NCBI RefSeq assembly: GCF_027706725.1
Contig: NZ_JAQFWQ010000058.1
Span: forward strand, 1-43,535
Source of the DNA: Nocardiopsis endophytica
Lineage (GTDB): Bacteria; Actinomycetota; Actinomycetes; Streptosporangiales; Streptosporangiaceae
Direction: 5' to 3'
DNA: 43,535 nucleotides
The translations under genes and the position numbers were made by a program. The notes beneath the pieces were generated by a model. It ran no database searches. It saw nothing but the letters and a program-made list of their open reading frames with translations, and had not been told where the DNA came from. Position 1 is the stretch's first letter, and each line of letters opens with the position of its first letter. Of the stretch, positions 23,576 through 32,196 are shown one piece after another.

Positions 23576-24564
23576 AGGAGTTCGACTACCGGCGCGCCGA
23601 CGGCGTCTCCGGCGCCCTCGCCCTGCACGGCGCCGCCCCGGAGGCGCGCTTCCTCGGCGGCGGGACCAACCTCGTCGACCTGATGAAGACCGGCATCGAG
23701 CGGCCGTCCCTCCTCGTCGACATCCGCGAGCTGCCGCTGGACGGCATCGAGGCGACCGGCGACGGCGGTCTGCGCATCGGCGCGACCGCCACCAACAGCG
23801 ACACCGCCGCCCACCCCGAGGTGCGCCGCCGCTACCCGGCGCTGGCCCAGGCCCTGCTGGCCGGGGCCTCCGGCCAGCTGCGCAACATGGCCACCGTCGG
23901 CGGGAACCTGCTGCAGCGCACCCGCTGCGGCTACTTCTCCGACGCCACAGGGCCGTGCAACAAGCGGGTGCCCGGCAGCGGGTGCCCCGCCATCGAGGGC
24001 GAGCACCACAACCACGCCATCCTCGGCGCCTCCGCGCACTGCGTTGCCACCCACCCCTCGGACATGGCCGTCGCCCTCGCCGCCTTCGACGCCGTCGTCG
24101 CCTACGAGACGGCCGACGGCCCGGACGAGATGCCGCTCGCCGACCTGTACCCGCCGGTGGGCGACACCCCGCACGTGGAGACCGCGCTGCCCGCGGGCGC
24201 GCTGATCACCTCCGTCACCCTGCCGCCCGCGCCCGTGGCCGCCGCCTCCCGCTACCGCAAGGTGCGCGAGCGGGCCTCGTTCGCCTTCGCGATCGGGTCG
24301 GTCGCCGCCGCCCTGGAGGTGCGCGACGGCACGGTCCACGACGTGCGGCTGGCCTTCGGCGCGGTCGCGCCCCGCCCCTGGCGGGCCCAGACGGCCGAGA
24401 AGGCCCTGGCCGGGGGGCCGGCGACGGCCGAGGCCTTCGCCGCCGCAGCGGACGCCGAGCTCGCCGCCGCCGAGCCGCTGCCCGACAATGAATACAAGGT
24501 GCCGCTCATGCGCGACCTGGCCGTGTCCGTCCTGACCGAACTCGCCGAGGAGGCCGGCGCATGA
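23572..24564 (+). CDS. FAD/[4Fe-4S] subunit of aldehyde oxidoreductase (PaoB/YagS-like)
   Basis: This 330-residue FAD subunit binds FAD through RFLGGGTNLVDLMK (about 27-40) and NMATVGGNLLQRT (about 105-117). After the second FAD motif it has four cysteines, C119, C129, C138 and C157, in RCGYFSDATGPCNKR, GSGCPA and ASAHC. This is the insertion that carries an extra [4Fe-4S] cluster in PaoB and separates this branch from ordinary xanthine dehydrogenase. HPSDMAVALAAFDA and a C-terminal CO-dehydrogenase flavoprotein domain follow. ATGA overlaps couple it on both sides. Confidence 0.93.
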   Translation: MKEFDYRRADGVSGALALHGAAPEARFLGGGTNLVDLMKTGIERPSLLVDIRELPLDGIEATGDGGLRIGATATNSDTAAHPEVRRRYPALAQALLAGASGQLRNMATVGGNLLQRTRCGYFSDATGPCNKRVPGSGCPAIEGEHHNHAILGASAHCVATHPSDMAVALAAFDAVVAYETADGPDEMPLADLYPPVGDTPHVETALPAGALITSVTLPPAPVAAASRYRKVRERASFAFAIGSVAAALEVRDGTVHDVRLAFGAVAPRPWRAQTAEKALAGGPATAEAFAAAADAELAAAEPLPDNEYKVPLMRDLAVSVLTELAEEAGA

Positions 24565-26678
24565 CCGCCACCGCAGAAGGCAAGAGCGCCGTCGGCACCG
24601 CCCGCGTCCGCCTGGAGGGGCTGGACAAGGTCACCGGGGCGGCCAAGTACGCCGGGGAGGTCGACTTCGACGGGCTGGCCTACGGCCACCTGGTGCTGTC
24701 CACCGTCGCCCGGGGGCGCGTGCGCGCGGTGCACGCCGACCCGGTGCTCGCGCTGCCCGGGGTCGTCGGCGTGTGGCACCACGGGAACGCGCCGCGTGTG
24801 AACACCGACTTCTCCGGCATGCTCGGACCGGTCGACCCGCTCCTGGGGCTCTTCCAGAACGACCGCGTGCCGCACGCGGGCTGGCCGGTGGCGCTGGTCG
24901 TCGCTGAGACCTCCGAGCAGGCCCGGGAGGCCGCCGACGCCCTGGCGGTCGACTACGACCCCGAGCCGCACGACGTCGTGTTCGGCGCCGACCGCCCCGA
25001 GGCCTACACCCCGCCCGGGCAGGAGGACCGGTCCAAGGGCGACATCGAGGCCGGGCTCGCCGCCTCCGCCGTGGTCGTGGACCGCGAGTACTCCACGCCG
25101 GAGGAGTACCACAACTCGATGGAGCCGCACGCGGCCACCGCCCGCTGGGAGGGGGGCCGCCTGGAGGTGGTCGACTCCAACCAGGGGACCCCGATGGTGG
25201 CCGGCGACCTCGCGCAGCTGTTCTCCCTGGACCCCGAATCGGTGCGGGTGCGCGCCGAGCACGTCGGCGGCGCCTTCGGCAACAAGGGGACCCGCCCGCA
25301 CCTGGTGGCCGCCGTGATGGCCGCGACCGCCCTCCAGCGGCCGGTGCGGGTCACCCTCACCCGCCGCCAGATGTTCTCGCTGGTGGGGTACCGGCCCCCG
25401 ACGGCCCAGCGGGTGCGGCTGGGCGCCGACCCGGACGGGCGGCTGCGCGCCCTCGACCACGAGGCGTGCAGCCAGACCTCGACCACGATCGAGTACACCG
25501 AGCTGAGCGCGACTCCGGCGCGGACGCTGTACGACGCCGACGCCCACCGCACCGCCCACCGGCTGCTGCGGCTGGACGTGCCGTCGCCGACCTTCATGCG
25601 CGCGCCGGGCGAGGCGCCGGGCTCCTTCGCCCTGGAGTCCGCGCTGGACGAGCTCGCCGAGAAGTGCGGCGTCGACCCGATCGAGCTGCGCCTGCGCAAC
25701 GAGCCCGAGGTGGGGCCGCTGTCCGGGCTGCCGTTCAGCAGCCGCAACCTGCGGGCCTGCCTGGAGGAGGGCGCCCGCCGGTTCGGGTGGGCCGACCGCG
25801 ACCCCCGCCCGGGCGTGCGCCGCGAGGGGCGGTGGCTGCTCGGCACGGGAATGGCCGCGGCCACCTTCCCCTCGGGGGCGGTCCCGTCCACGGCGTCGGC
25901 CACGGCCGAGGCCGACGGGTCGTTCACCGTGGGGGTCAACGCCAGCGACGTCGGAACCGGGGCGCGCACCGCGATGGCGCTGGTCGCCGCGGACGCGCTG
26001 GACACGGACCCGGACAACGTGAAGATCCGGATCGCCGACAGCGACCTGGGCCCGGCGATGATCGCCGGCGGGTCGATGGGCACCCGGTCCTGGGCCTGGG
26101 CGGTGGCGGAGGCCGCGCGCGAGCTGCGGGAGCGGCTGGTCCCGGGGGCGGAGGTGCCGCCGGAGGGCATCACCGCGCGGACCGACACCGGGGCGGCCAT
26201 CGGCGCTCTGGCCCAGAAGGAGCGGTACTCCTTCGCCGCGCAGTTCGCCGAGGTGGCCGTGGACCCGGCCAGCGGTGAGGTGCGGGTGCGCCGCATGCTG
26301 GGCGCCTTCGCCGCGGGCCGGATCGTCAACCCGCTGACGGCGCGCAGCCAGCTCCTCGGCGGGATGGTCTGGGGGCTGTCCATGGCCCTGCACGAGGAGG
26401 CCGCCCGGGACCGGGCCTCGGGCGCCGTCGTCGGCGGCGACCTGGCCGGGTACCACGTGGCCGCCAACGCGGACGTGCCGGACATGGAGGCGTTCTGGGT
26501 CGACGACCCGGACCCGGACGACCCGGTCGGCATCAAGGGCATCGGCGAGATCGGCATCGTGGGCGCCGCCGCGGCCATCGGCAACGCGGTCTGGCACGCG
26601 ACGGGCGTCCGCCACCGCCACCTGCCGATCCGCCCCGACCGCGTCCTGGCGGCCGGCCGGGAGGCGCCGGGGGCCTGA
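24561..26678 (+). CDS. Molybdopterin catalytic subunit of aldehyde oxidoreductase (PaoC/YagR-like)
   Basis: This 705-residue catalytic subunit binds the molybdenum cofactor. Landmarks are LDKVTGAAKYAGEV near the N-terminus, EHVGGAFGNKG (about 232-242), MRAPGEAPG (about 350), GSMGTRSWAWA, and the base-catalyst motif GIKGIGEIG with Glu663, all intact. Expected activity is oxidation of aldehydes to acids with water as oxygen source, using the FAD/FeS partners upstream. No dedicated insertion chaperone of the PaoD/XdhC type follows; it must be encoded elsewhere. It overlaps the FAD subunit gene by ATGA and is the last gene of the operon. Confidence 0.93.
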   Translation: MTATAEGKSAVGTARVRLEGLDKVTGAAKYAGEVDFDGLAYGHLVLSTVARGRVRAVHADPVLALPGVVGVWHHGNAPRVNTDFSGMLGPVDPLLGLFQNDRVPHAGWPVALVVAETSEQAREAADALAVDYDPEPHDVVFGADRPEAYTPPGQEDRSKGDIEAGLAASAVVVDREYSTPEEYHNSMEPHAATARWEGGRLEVVDSNQGTPMVAGDLAQLFSLDPESVRVRAEHVGGAFGNKGTRPHLVAAVMAATALQRPVRVTLTRRQMFSLVGYRPPTAQRVRLGADPDGRLRALDHEACSQTSTTIEYTELSATPARTLYDADAHRTAHRLLRLDVPSPTFMRAPGEAPGSFALESALDELAEKCGVDPIELRLRNEPEVGPLSGLPFSSRNLRACLEEGARRFGWADRDPRPGVRREGRWLLGTGMAAATFPSGAVPSTASATAEADGSFTVGVNASDVGTGARTAMALVAADALDTDPDNVKIRIADSDLGPAMIAGGSMGTRSWAWAVAEAARELRERLVPGAEVPPEGITARTDTGAAIGALAQKERYSFAAQFAEVAVDPASGEVRVRRMLGAFAAGRIVNPLTARSQLLGGMVWGLSMALHEEAARDRASGAVVGGDLAGYHVAANADVPDMEAFWVDDPDPDDPVGIKGIGEIGIVGAAAAIGNAVWHATGVRHRHLPIRPDRVLAAGREAPGA

Positions 26679-26827
26679 CGGGGTCCGTACACCGGCGGGC
26701 TCCGCACATCGGCGGGCGGGGTGCACACCCCGCCCGCCGAGGCGTGTCCGGGGCCGCGGCGCGGGGGCGCCAAGCGGGGGCGCGGATCGGCGGGAACCCC
26801 TGTCGTTCCGGGGATTCCGCCGACCGG

Positions 26828-26833
26828 TATAGG
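26828..26833 (+). promoter_or_regulatory. Possible -10 element for the small membrane-protein pair
   Basis: TATAGG at 26828-26833 stands out in a GC-rich gap (26679-26914) and lies 81 bases before the ATG at 26915. A -35 at the correct distance (around 26805-26810, GTTCCG) is poor, so the call is tentative. Confidence 0.3.
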
Positions 26834-26914
26834 CTCTCTCGCGCTGTAGAGGCCACAGGCGACACCGCTACGGACGTACCGGCGGTGGTCGGCCACGGGA
26901 TCCGAAAGGACCGC

Positions 26915-27307
26915 ATGCATCCCCCACGTGCGAGCAAGGGAACATGGTCACTCGTCTTCGCAGGTTTCGCGGTCTCCATCGGCTTAGGCGGCGCGATCGG
27001 CCTGGGCGGGGACATGAGCATGATCACGATCCTCGACACCAGAGACGAGCCCCTGGGGGAAACCGATGCGTTCTTCGTGGTCGACCTGCTCATGACCCTG
27101 AGGCGCCCGGTCGAGTTCCTGGTGCCCACCGCCCTGGGGATCATCGCGATCGTCACCGCCGTGGGATCCATGCGGGCGGAAGGGGCGTCCGCACAAGCGA
27201 TCCTGGCCATTCTGCTCGCCGTGATCGGGCCGCTGGTCACCTTCGCGACCTTCCTGATCCTCTATGCGTACGGCACCCACAACGCGCTCATGGCAGGTGA
27301 GATGTGA
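26915..27307 (+). CDS. Small membrane protein, function unknown
   Basis: This 130-residue protein has three hydrophobic segments: WSLVFAGFAVSIGLGGAIGL near the N-terminus, FLVPTALGIIAIVTAVGS in the middle and AILAILLAVIGPLVTFATFL near the C-terminus. A charged loop (DTRDEPLGETDAFF) lies between the first two. No family recognised. ATG 26915 follows GAAAGGA at about 26904-26910. The stop overlaps the GTG start of the next gene, so the two small proteins are made together and may form one complex. Confidence 0.65.
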   Translation: MHPPRASKGTWSLVFAGFAVSIGLGGAIGLGGDMSMITILDTRDEPLGETDAFFVVDLLMTLRRPVEFLVPTALGIIAIVTAVGSMRAEGASAQAILAILLAVIGPLVTFATFLILYAYGTHNALMAGEM

Positions 27308-27615
27308 CCCCCCGCTACCCGGCGTACCCGGCCCCTCCCGGCCCTCCCGTCGCCGCCGACCGCGCCCGCATCCCGGGCATCGCGGGGCTCTGCGCGGCCG
27401 TCGCCCTGCTCGTCGCGAACGCCGTCCTCACGAGCGCGGTGCTCGACCTCGCCGCCTACCTCTCGCTCGGGGCCGCCGCGCTGGTCCTGAGCGTCTTGAG
27501 CTTCCGCAGCCCGGGCAACCGGGTGTGGGCCGGGTTCGCGTTCGTCGTCATGATGGCGACCCCGATCGTCGGCGGGATCATCGACTACGCCGCGGTCCTC
27601 GCCGAGATCGAATAG
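27304..27615 (+). CDS. Small three-TM protein, function unknown
   Basis: This 103-residue protein has a proline-rich N-terminus (MTPRYPAYPAPPGPPVAADR), then membrane segments at about 25-45, 50-66 and 75-93. The PRYPAYP-type start followed by short helices is common among actinobacterial DUF4190-like proteins, but no certain family call is possible. GTG 27304 overlaps the upstream stop. A hairpin terminator follows directly. Confidence 0.6.
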   Translation: MTPRYPAYPAPPGPPVAADRARIPGIAGLCAAVALLVANAVLTSAVLDLAAYLSLGAAALVLSVLSFRSPGNRVWAGFAFVVMMATPIVGGIIDYAAVLAEIE

Positions 27616-27631
27616 GGGCCGAAGAGCCCCG

Positions 27632-27664
27632 CAGGCCCCTGACCCCGCCCGGGTCAGGGGCCTG
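27632..27664. terminator. Hairpin terminator shared by convergent genes
   Basis: CAGGCCCCTGACCC (27632-27645) pairs perfectly over 14 bases with GGGTCAGGGGCCTG (27651-27664), with a five-base loop. It sits between the stop of the plus-strand membrane protein gene (27615) and the stop of the minus-strand VOC gene (27666). There is no T-tract, but the stem is very strong. Confidence 0.75.
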
Positions 27665-27665
27665 A

Positions 27666-28157
27666 TCATCGGGATGCACCGGCGCCCGTCGCCCCTCGCC
27701 CGCTGAGGACGGCGAGGTAGTGGGGGCTGTGGATCAGGCCGAGGACGTTCCCGAACGGGTCGACCACCGAAGCGGTGACGAAGCCCTCGCCCCGCGGCGT
27801 GACCGGCTGGTACTCCGCGGCGCCGAGGGACAGCAGCCGGTCGAAGGCCGCCTCGATGTCGTCGACGTGCCAGGACGTGACGGCACCGCCGGGCGACCGC
27901 GGCGCACCGGCCGGTGCGAACCGGCGGTCGGTGATGCCCAGCTCGTCGCCGTCGTCCCCGATCCGGAACTCCGCGTAGAGCGGGGTGCCTTCGAGCGGGC
28001 GGACGAAATAGGGCTCGATGCCGAAGACGCGGGCGTACCACTCCGCCGCGGCGGGGACATCGTCGGCCCACAGGCCCATCTGGGCGATCCCGCGGGGGAT
28101 CGCGGAATCGGACAGGTCGGTGGTCTTCCGGGGCGCGGTTCCGCTCGTTTCGGTCAT
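27666..28157 (-). CDS. VOC-family (glyoxalase-like) protein
   Basis: This 163-residue protein has a clear VOC fold in two halves: IAQMGLWADDVPAAAEWYARVFG at the start of the first and VTSWHVDDIEAAFDRLLSLGA in the second, then VVDPFGNVLGLIHSPHY. His in SWHVDD and the Gln/Asp positions may bind metal, but the ligand set is incomplete by eye. Start ATG 28157. No neighbour tells its substrate. It is unrelated in sequence detail to the VOC protein at 645-1004. Confidence 0.82.
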   Translation of the reverse strand: MTETSGTAPRKTTDLSDSAIPRGIAQMGLWADDVPAAAEWYARVFGIEPYFVRPLEGTPLYAEFRIGDDGDELGITDRRFAPAGAPRSPGGAVTSWHVDDIEAAFDRLLSLGAAEYQPVTPRGEGFVTASVVDPFGNVLGLIHSPHYLAVLSGRGATGAGASR

Positions 28158-28255
28158 GCGCCCAGACTGACGCCCATCGAGGTCAGAGAGTGTCCTCGAT
28201 TCGAACCGATCTGTGCCGCCCTCACGAAGGCGAACGACATGGACGACACGAGGTG

Positions 28256-28329
28256 TGGGCGCAACAGGGCTCGAACCTGTGACCTTCCGGTTGTAAGCCG
28301 GATGCTCTGACCAACTGAGCTATGCGCCC
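28256..28329 (-). tRNA. tRNA-Val(TAC)
   Basis: Read on the minus strand, the 74-base gene folds completely. The acceptor stem is GGGCGCA with TGCGCCC. The D arm is GCTC-AGTTGGTCA-GAGC. The anticodon stem is TCCGG/CCGGA with loop CTTACAA, giving anticodon TAC. The T arm is ACAGG-TTCGAGC-CCTGT and the discriminator base is A. CCA is not encoded (ACACC follows). Anticodon TAC reads GUA-type valine codons. Confidence 0.95.
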
Positions 28330-28508
28330 TCGAATCGGCGCCGGGCCTCGGGGCCGGGCCGTTCGATCGTTTGAAATGGTACCGGGTCCCGCCGTCTCCT
28401 CGGGCTGGTGCGGCGGGTGTGCGCCCCATGGTCCCGGGGTGCACACCCGCGGCCGGTCCGCGGGCCGCTCGGCCGTGCCGGGCCTGCGGGCTTCCGGGGC
28501 TCCGCGGC

Positions 28509-28970
28509 TCAGCGGAGCTCGGACAGGGCCTTGCGGTAGTCCTCGAGGTCGCGGGCCTGGGAGATCGGGTTGACGACCTTCCAGCGCACCACGCCCTCCT
28601 TGTCGATCAGGAAGGTGCCGCGCACCGCCACGCCCTTGTCCTCGTCGAACACGCCGTAGGCCTTGGCGACCTCGCCGTGCGGCCAGAAGTCCGACAGCAG
28701 CGGGTACTCCAGGTTCTCCTTGTCGGCCCAGGCCCGGTGGGCGAACATCGAGTCCACCGACACGCTGAGCAGCTCGACGTCCTCGCCCTGGAAGTCGGAG
28801 ATGTTGTCGCGCAGCGAGCACAGCTCGCCCTCGCAGACGCCCGAGAACGCGAGCGGGTAGAAGACCAGGACCACGTTCTTGCGGCCCTTGAAGTCGGACA
28901 GCTTGACCGTCTGCCCGTGCTGGTCCGAGAGCGCGAAGTCGGGAGCCTGCTGCCCGGTCTCGATGGACAT
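28509..28970 (-). CDS. ahpE: AhpE-like peroxiredoxin with a BCP-type second cysteine
   Basis: This 153-residue thiol peroxidase resembles mycobacterial AhpE along its length (same size; shared [42 protein letters not shown]). The peroxidatic Cys is C46 in the P-x3-T/S-x2-C motif (here PLAFSGVC). A second cysteine, C51, sits five residues later, the position of the resolving Cys in BCP-type enzymes; M. tuberculosis AhpE lacks it. The enzyme should reduce peroxides in the cytosol. I start at the second ATG (28970) because AGGAAGG is seven bases upstream of it and too close to the first. The tRNA-Val gene lies downstream. Confidence 0.88.
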   Translation of the reverse strand: MSIETGQQAPDFALSDQHGQTVKLSDFKGRKNVVLVFYPLAFSGVCEGELCSLRDNISDFQGEDVELLSVSVDSMFAHRAWADKENLEYPLLSDFWPHGEVAKAYGVFDEDKGVAVRGTFLIDKEGVVRWKVVNPISQARDLEDYRKALSELR

Positions 28971-29120
28971 GCGCATGCCTTCCTAGGTGGCCGGTTCGGC
29001 TGCGGGGCGCCGGCGGCCCGGCCGGACCGGGCGGCGCCCCGCGCGGCCAAGCCTAGGGCAGGCGGAAGGCGTCCGGCACGGCGCTCCTCCCCGCCCGGGC
29101 ACGGCGGTGGCTGCGGCCCG

Positions 29121-29552
29121 TCAGTGCTTCACCTTCGGCGTCACCAGCCGGGTCCCCGACCAGTCCGTCCCCGCGCTCACGGCGCTGGTCTGCGACAGCC
29201 CCGCCGTGGTCGCCGCCTCGGCGACCTCGTTCGGCGGCACGTGGCCGTCGCGCCCGGCCTTGGGCGTCAGCACGAGGATGACCCCGCCCCCCTCGACCGA
29301 GCCGAGGACGTCCACCAGGACGTCGGTCAGGTCGTCCTCCTCGTCGCTGCGCCACCACAGCAGCGCGGCGTCGACGATGGCGTCGTCGTCCTCGTCGACG
29401 AGCTCCTCGCCGGTGACTTCGGCGATCGACGCGCGAAGCTGCTCGTCCACGTCGTCGTCAAAGCCGAACTCCTGCACCACCTGACCCGGCTTGAATCCGA
29501 GTCGGTCGGCCAGGCTACGGTCGCTTTGCGCCTGGCCCGCGGTCGCGCTCAC
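29121..29552 (-). CDS. DUF3052 family protein
   Basis: This 143-residue acidic protein of the actinobacterial DUF3052 family has LADRLGFKPGQVVQEFGFDDD at the start, then LVDEDDDAIVDAALLWWRSD, VILVLTPKAGRDGHVPPNEV and a final TRLVTPK. The gene is characteristically next to a thiol peroxidase and pyruvate dehydrogenase E1 in actinobacteria; the first neighbour is present here. The GTG start at 29552 follows GAGGAGG. Structure and function are unknown. Confidence 0.85.
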   Translation of the reverse strand: MSATAGQAQSDRSLADRLGFKPGQVVQEFGFDDDVDEQLRASIAEVTGEELVDEDDDAIVDAALLWWRSDEEDDLTDVLVDVLGSVEGGGVILVLTPKAGRDGHVPPNEVAEAATTAGLSQTSAVSAGTDWSGTRLVTPKVKH

Positions 29553-29720
29553 GAAAGTCCTCCTCTGAGAATGTTCTCCTGCCGGCCCGCCCACCGGCCG
29601 CCCCGCTTCCTCGCGGTCGCTCGCGGCCGGGTCGTTCCCGCTTGTTGCTGGCTAAGTTCACACGCTGGGGCCCTCATCCGTCAACGCGTGCCCTGATGCC
29701 GCCGACACCTACCATCCTGC

Positions 29721-30137
29721 TCACTCCCCCGGGCCCGTCAAGAAGGAGAGCCGCACCGTGCGCCGCGGGTTGTCCACGTTCAGGTCGACGACCGCCACCG
29801 ACTGCCATGTGCCCAGCGCCGGTCGGCCGTCCAGCACCGGCAGCGTGGCGTAGGGCGCGATCATCGCCGGCATGACGTGCGAGCGCCCGTGTCCGGGCGA
29901 GCCGTGCCGGTGCCGCCACCGGTCGTCGGCGGGCAGCAGGTCGCGAAGGGCGGCCAGCAGGTCGTCGTCGGACCCGGCGCCCAACTCCATCACCGCGACC
30001 CCGGCCGTCGCGTGCGGCACGAAGACGTTCAGCAGCCCGTCCCCGCCCGCCTCGGAGGTGAAGGAGACGCACTCCGCGGTGATGTCGAAGACCCCTTCGG
30101 AATCCCCGGTGCGCAGCTCCAGTGTTCTTGTCCGCAT
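29721..30137 (-). CDS. YjbQ/UPF0047 family protein
   Basis: This 138-residue protein carries the UPF0047 hallmarks: TLELRTGDSEGVFDITAECV, LLNVFVPHATAGVAVMELG (conserved His and Glu), HGRSHVMPAMIAP (second His) and GTWQSVAVVDLNVDNPRRTV. E. coli YjbQ has weak thiamine-phosphate-synthase activity, but the true role of the family is unknown. Start is ATG 30137 (MRTRTLEL); the open frame extends upstream without homology-like content. It is divergent from the phosphatase gene by about 180 bases. Confidence 0.88.
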   Translation of the reverse strand: MRTRTLELRTGDSEGVFDITAECVSFTSEAGGDGLLNVFVPHATAGVAVMELGAGSDDDLLAALRDLLPADDRWRHRHGSPGHGRSHVMPAMIAPYATLPVLDGRPALGTWQSVAVVDLNVDNPRRTVRLSFLTGPGE

Positions 30138-30320
30138 GCGGCAACGGTTACCCACCCGTGCGGCGTGTCGAACCATTTCAGGACCGATTCGCCCGCATCC
30201 TCCCCACCCGTCCCCGTCCGCCGCCCCGCCCGGTGGGCCCCGTGCGGCGTGACGGGCGGGGCGCGGGCGCGCCATACTCGGCTGCGGGGCCGCCGGGCGA
30301 CGCGGCGGCGAGGATGAGAG

Positions 30321-32138
30321 GTGGACGTGGGAGCCGACCTCCGGCTGGGCCCGGTGCTGCGCAAGACGACGCCGACGACCGCGACGGTGTGGGTGGAGAC
30401 CGGGGCGCCCGCCGAGGTGGCCGTCACCGCGGGCGGGGTGCGCGCGCGGTCCCGAACGTTCACCGTGCACGGCCACCACTACGCCCTGTGCGAACTCCAG
30501 GGCCTCGCGCCGGGCTCCTCCACGCCCTACACCGTGGAGGTGGACGGCGCGCAGGTGTGGCCCGACCCGGCCTCCGAGCACCCGCCGAGCCTGGTGCGGA
30601 CCCCGCCCGAGGGGCGGGAGGCCCCGGTGCGGCTGGCGTTCGGCTCCTGCCGCACCCCGATCGACCACTCCCCCGGGGCGGTGCGCCGCTACGGCTCCGA
30701 CATGCTGCGCGCCTACGGGCGGCGGCTGGCCCGGCTGCGCCGCGACGCGGGCGCCGGGGACGGCGCGGACGGCAGGGGGCCGGACGGCGACGGCGCGGCG
30801 GCCGCCGAGGAACCCGCGGTCCTGCTCCTCATCGGCGACCAGGTGTACGCCGACGAGCTACAGCCCGGCATGAAGGAGTTCCTCGCGCGGCGACGCTCCC
30901 AGGCGGCCGGGGACGGGGGCGGCTCCGGGACCGGAGCGGGGCCGGACGCGCGGGCGCGTGCCGAGGCCCGGCCGCCCGCCGACGAGGTGGTCTTCTTCGA
31001 CGAGTACGCCGAGCTGTACCGGCGCTCGTGGAGCGACCCCGACGTCCGGTGGCTGCTGTCGACCGTTCCCACCCTCATGCTGTTCGACGACCACGACGTG
31101 CGGGACGACTGGAACACCTCGGGCGCCTGGCGCGCGGAGATGGACGCCTCGCCGTGGTGGCGGCACCGCATCGTTTCGGGCCTGGGCTCGTACTGGGTGT
31201 ACCAGCACTTGGGCAACCTGTCGGCCGAGGAGCGGGCGGAGGACCCGCTCTACGGCGAGGTGCTGAAGGCCTCCTCGGGCGAGGGGGCGGCGGCCGGGAA
31301 CGACGCCGCCGAAGCGCTGGACGCGGCCGCCCTGGGCTGGCACGAGGAGCCGCAGAGCAGGGTGTGGAGCCACGAGCACCGGCTCGGCCCCGCCCGCCTG
31401 CTGATGGTGGACACGCGTGCGGGGCGGGACGTGGCCGACGAGCGCCGCAGGGACATCCTGGGCGCCCCGGGGGCGGCGTGGCTCGACGAGCGCGTCACCG
31501 GCGACGCCGACCACCTGCTGATCGCGTCGACGCTGCCGTTCCTCCTCCCCAAGGCGGTGCACCGGCTGGAGGCGTGGGACGAGGCGCTCGCGTCGGGGGC
31601 GTGGGGCGAACGGCTCCGCGGCCCCGCGGAGAAGCTGCGGCGCGCGCTGGACCTGGAGCACTGGTCGGCGTTCGGGCGGTCCTTCGGTTCGGTCTCCCGC
31701 GCGCTCGTGGAGCTGGCCTCCGGCACGCGCGGAAACCCGCCCGCGACGGCCCTGTTCCTGTCCGGGGACGTCCACTTCTCCTACCTGGCCCGCGCCCGGC
31801 CGTCGCGCCGGGCGGCGCGCGAGGGCGCACCCGGTGGCGGGACGCGCATCGCCCAGCTCGTGTCGTCGCCGCTGTGCAACCGGCTGCCGACGAAGTTCCG
31901 GTGGGCGGCACGGCTGTCGGCGGCGGCGCCGACGGCGTGGGCGGGCTGGATCATGGCCCGCACGGCCGGGGTGCGCCCACCGCTGCTGGAGTGGGGGCTG
32001 GACGAGGGGCCGTGGTTCGACAACGCGATCGCCGAACTTGCGCTCGACGGCCGCCGCGCCGAGGTCGTGTGGCTCAGGGGGCGGGACGGCGCCTCCGGCG
32101 ACCTGCAGATCGACGAGGAGGGGCCGCACGAGGTGTGA
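30321..32138 (+). CDS. PhoD-like metallophosphatase (alkaline phosphatase D family)
   Basis: This 605-residue protein has an N-terminal fibronectin-like PhoD_N domain (about 1-95) and a metallophosphatase domain: AFGSCRTP, LIGDQVYADEL, LMLFDDHDVRDDWN (metal ligands), IASTLPFLL and LSGDVHFSYLA. No signal peptide is visible, so unlike Bacillus PhoD it should act in the cytoplasm. Low-complexity Gly/Ala insertions occur near 145-165 and 190-215. GTG 30321 is the first start; GTG 30327 has a better-spaced GAGAGG and may be the true one. A PaaI-type thioesterase gene follows 58 bases downstream on the same strand. Confidence 0.85.
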   Translation: MDVGADLRLGPVLRKTTPTTATVWVETGAPAEVAVTAGGVRARSRTFTVHGHHYALCELQGLAPGSSTPYTVEVDGAQVWPDPASEHPPSLVRTPPEGREAPVRLAFGSCRTPIDHSPGAVRRYGSDMLRAYGRRLARLRRDAGAGDGADGRGPDGDGAAAAEEPAVLLLIGDQVYADELQPGMKEFLARRRSQAAGDGGGSGTGAGPDARARAEARPPADEVVFFDEYAELYRRSWSDPDVRWLLSTVPTLMLFDDHDVRDDWNTSGAWRAEMDASPWWRHRIVSGLGSYWVYQHLGNLSAEERAEDPLYGEVLKASSGEGAAAGNDAAEALDAAALGWHEEPQSRVWSHEHRLGPARLLMVDTRAGRDVADERRRDILGAPGAAWLDERVTGDADHLLIASTLPFLLPKAVHRLEAWDEALASGAWGERLRGPAEKLRRALDLEHWSAFGRSFGSVSRALVELASGTRGNPPATALFLSGDVHFSYLARARPSRRAAREGAPGGGTRIAQLVSSPLCNRLPTKFRWAARLSAAAPTAWAGWIMARTAGVRPPLLEWGLDEGPWFDNAIAELALDGRRAEVVWLRGRDGASGDLQIDEEGPHEV

Positions 32139-32196
32139 GAACGCGCCTCACCCGCCCCCGCCCCACCCCGCTCCCCGAGTCCGCGAAGGAGGACGC

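Noticed and set aside
28190-28215. T-arm-like GGTTCGAATC motif (minus strand) next to tRNA-Val, possible attachment site or tRNA remnant
   Set aside because: The flanking bases do not pair into a T stem and no integrase or element boundary is nearby.
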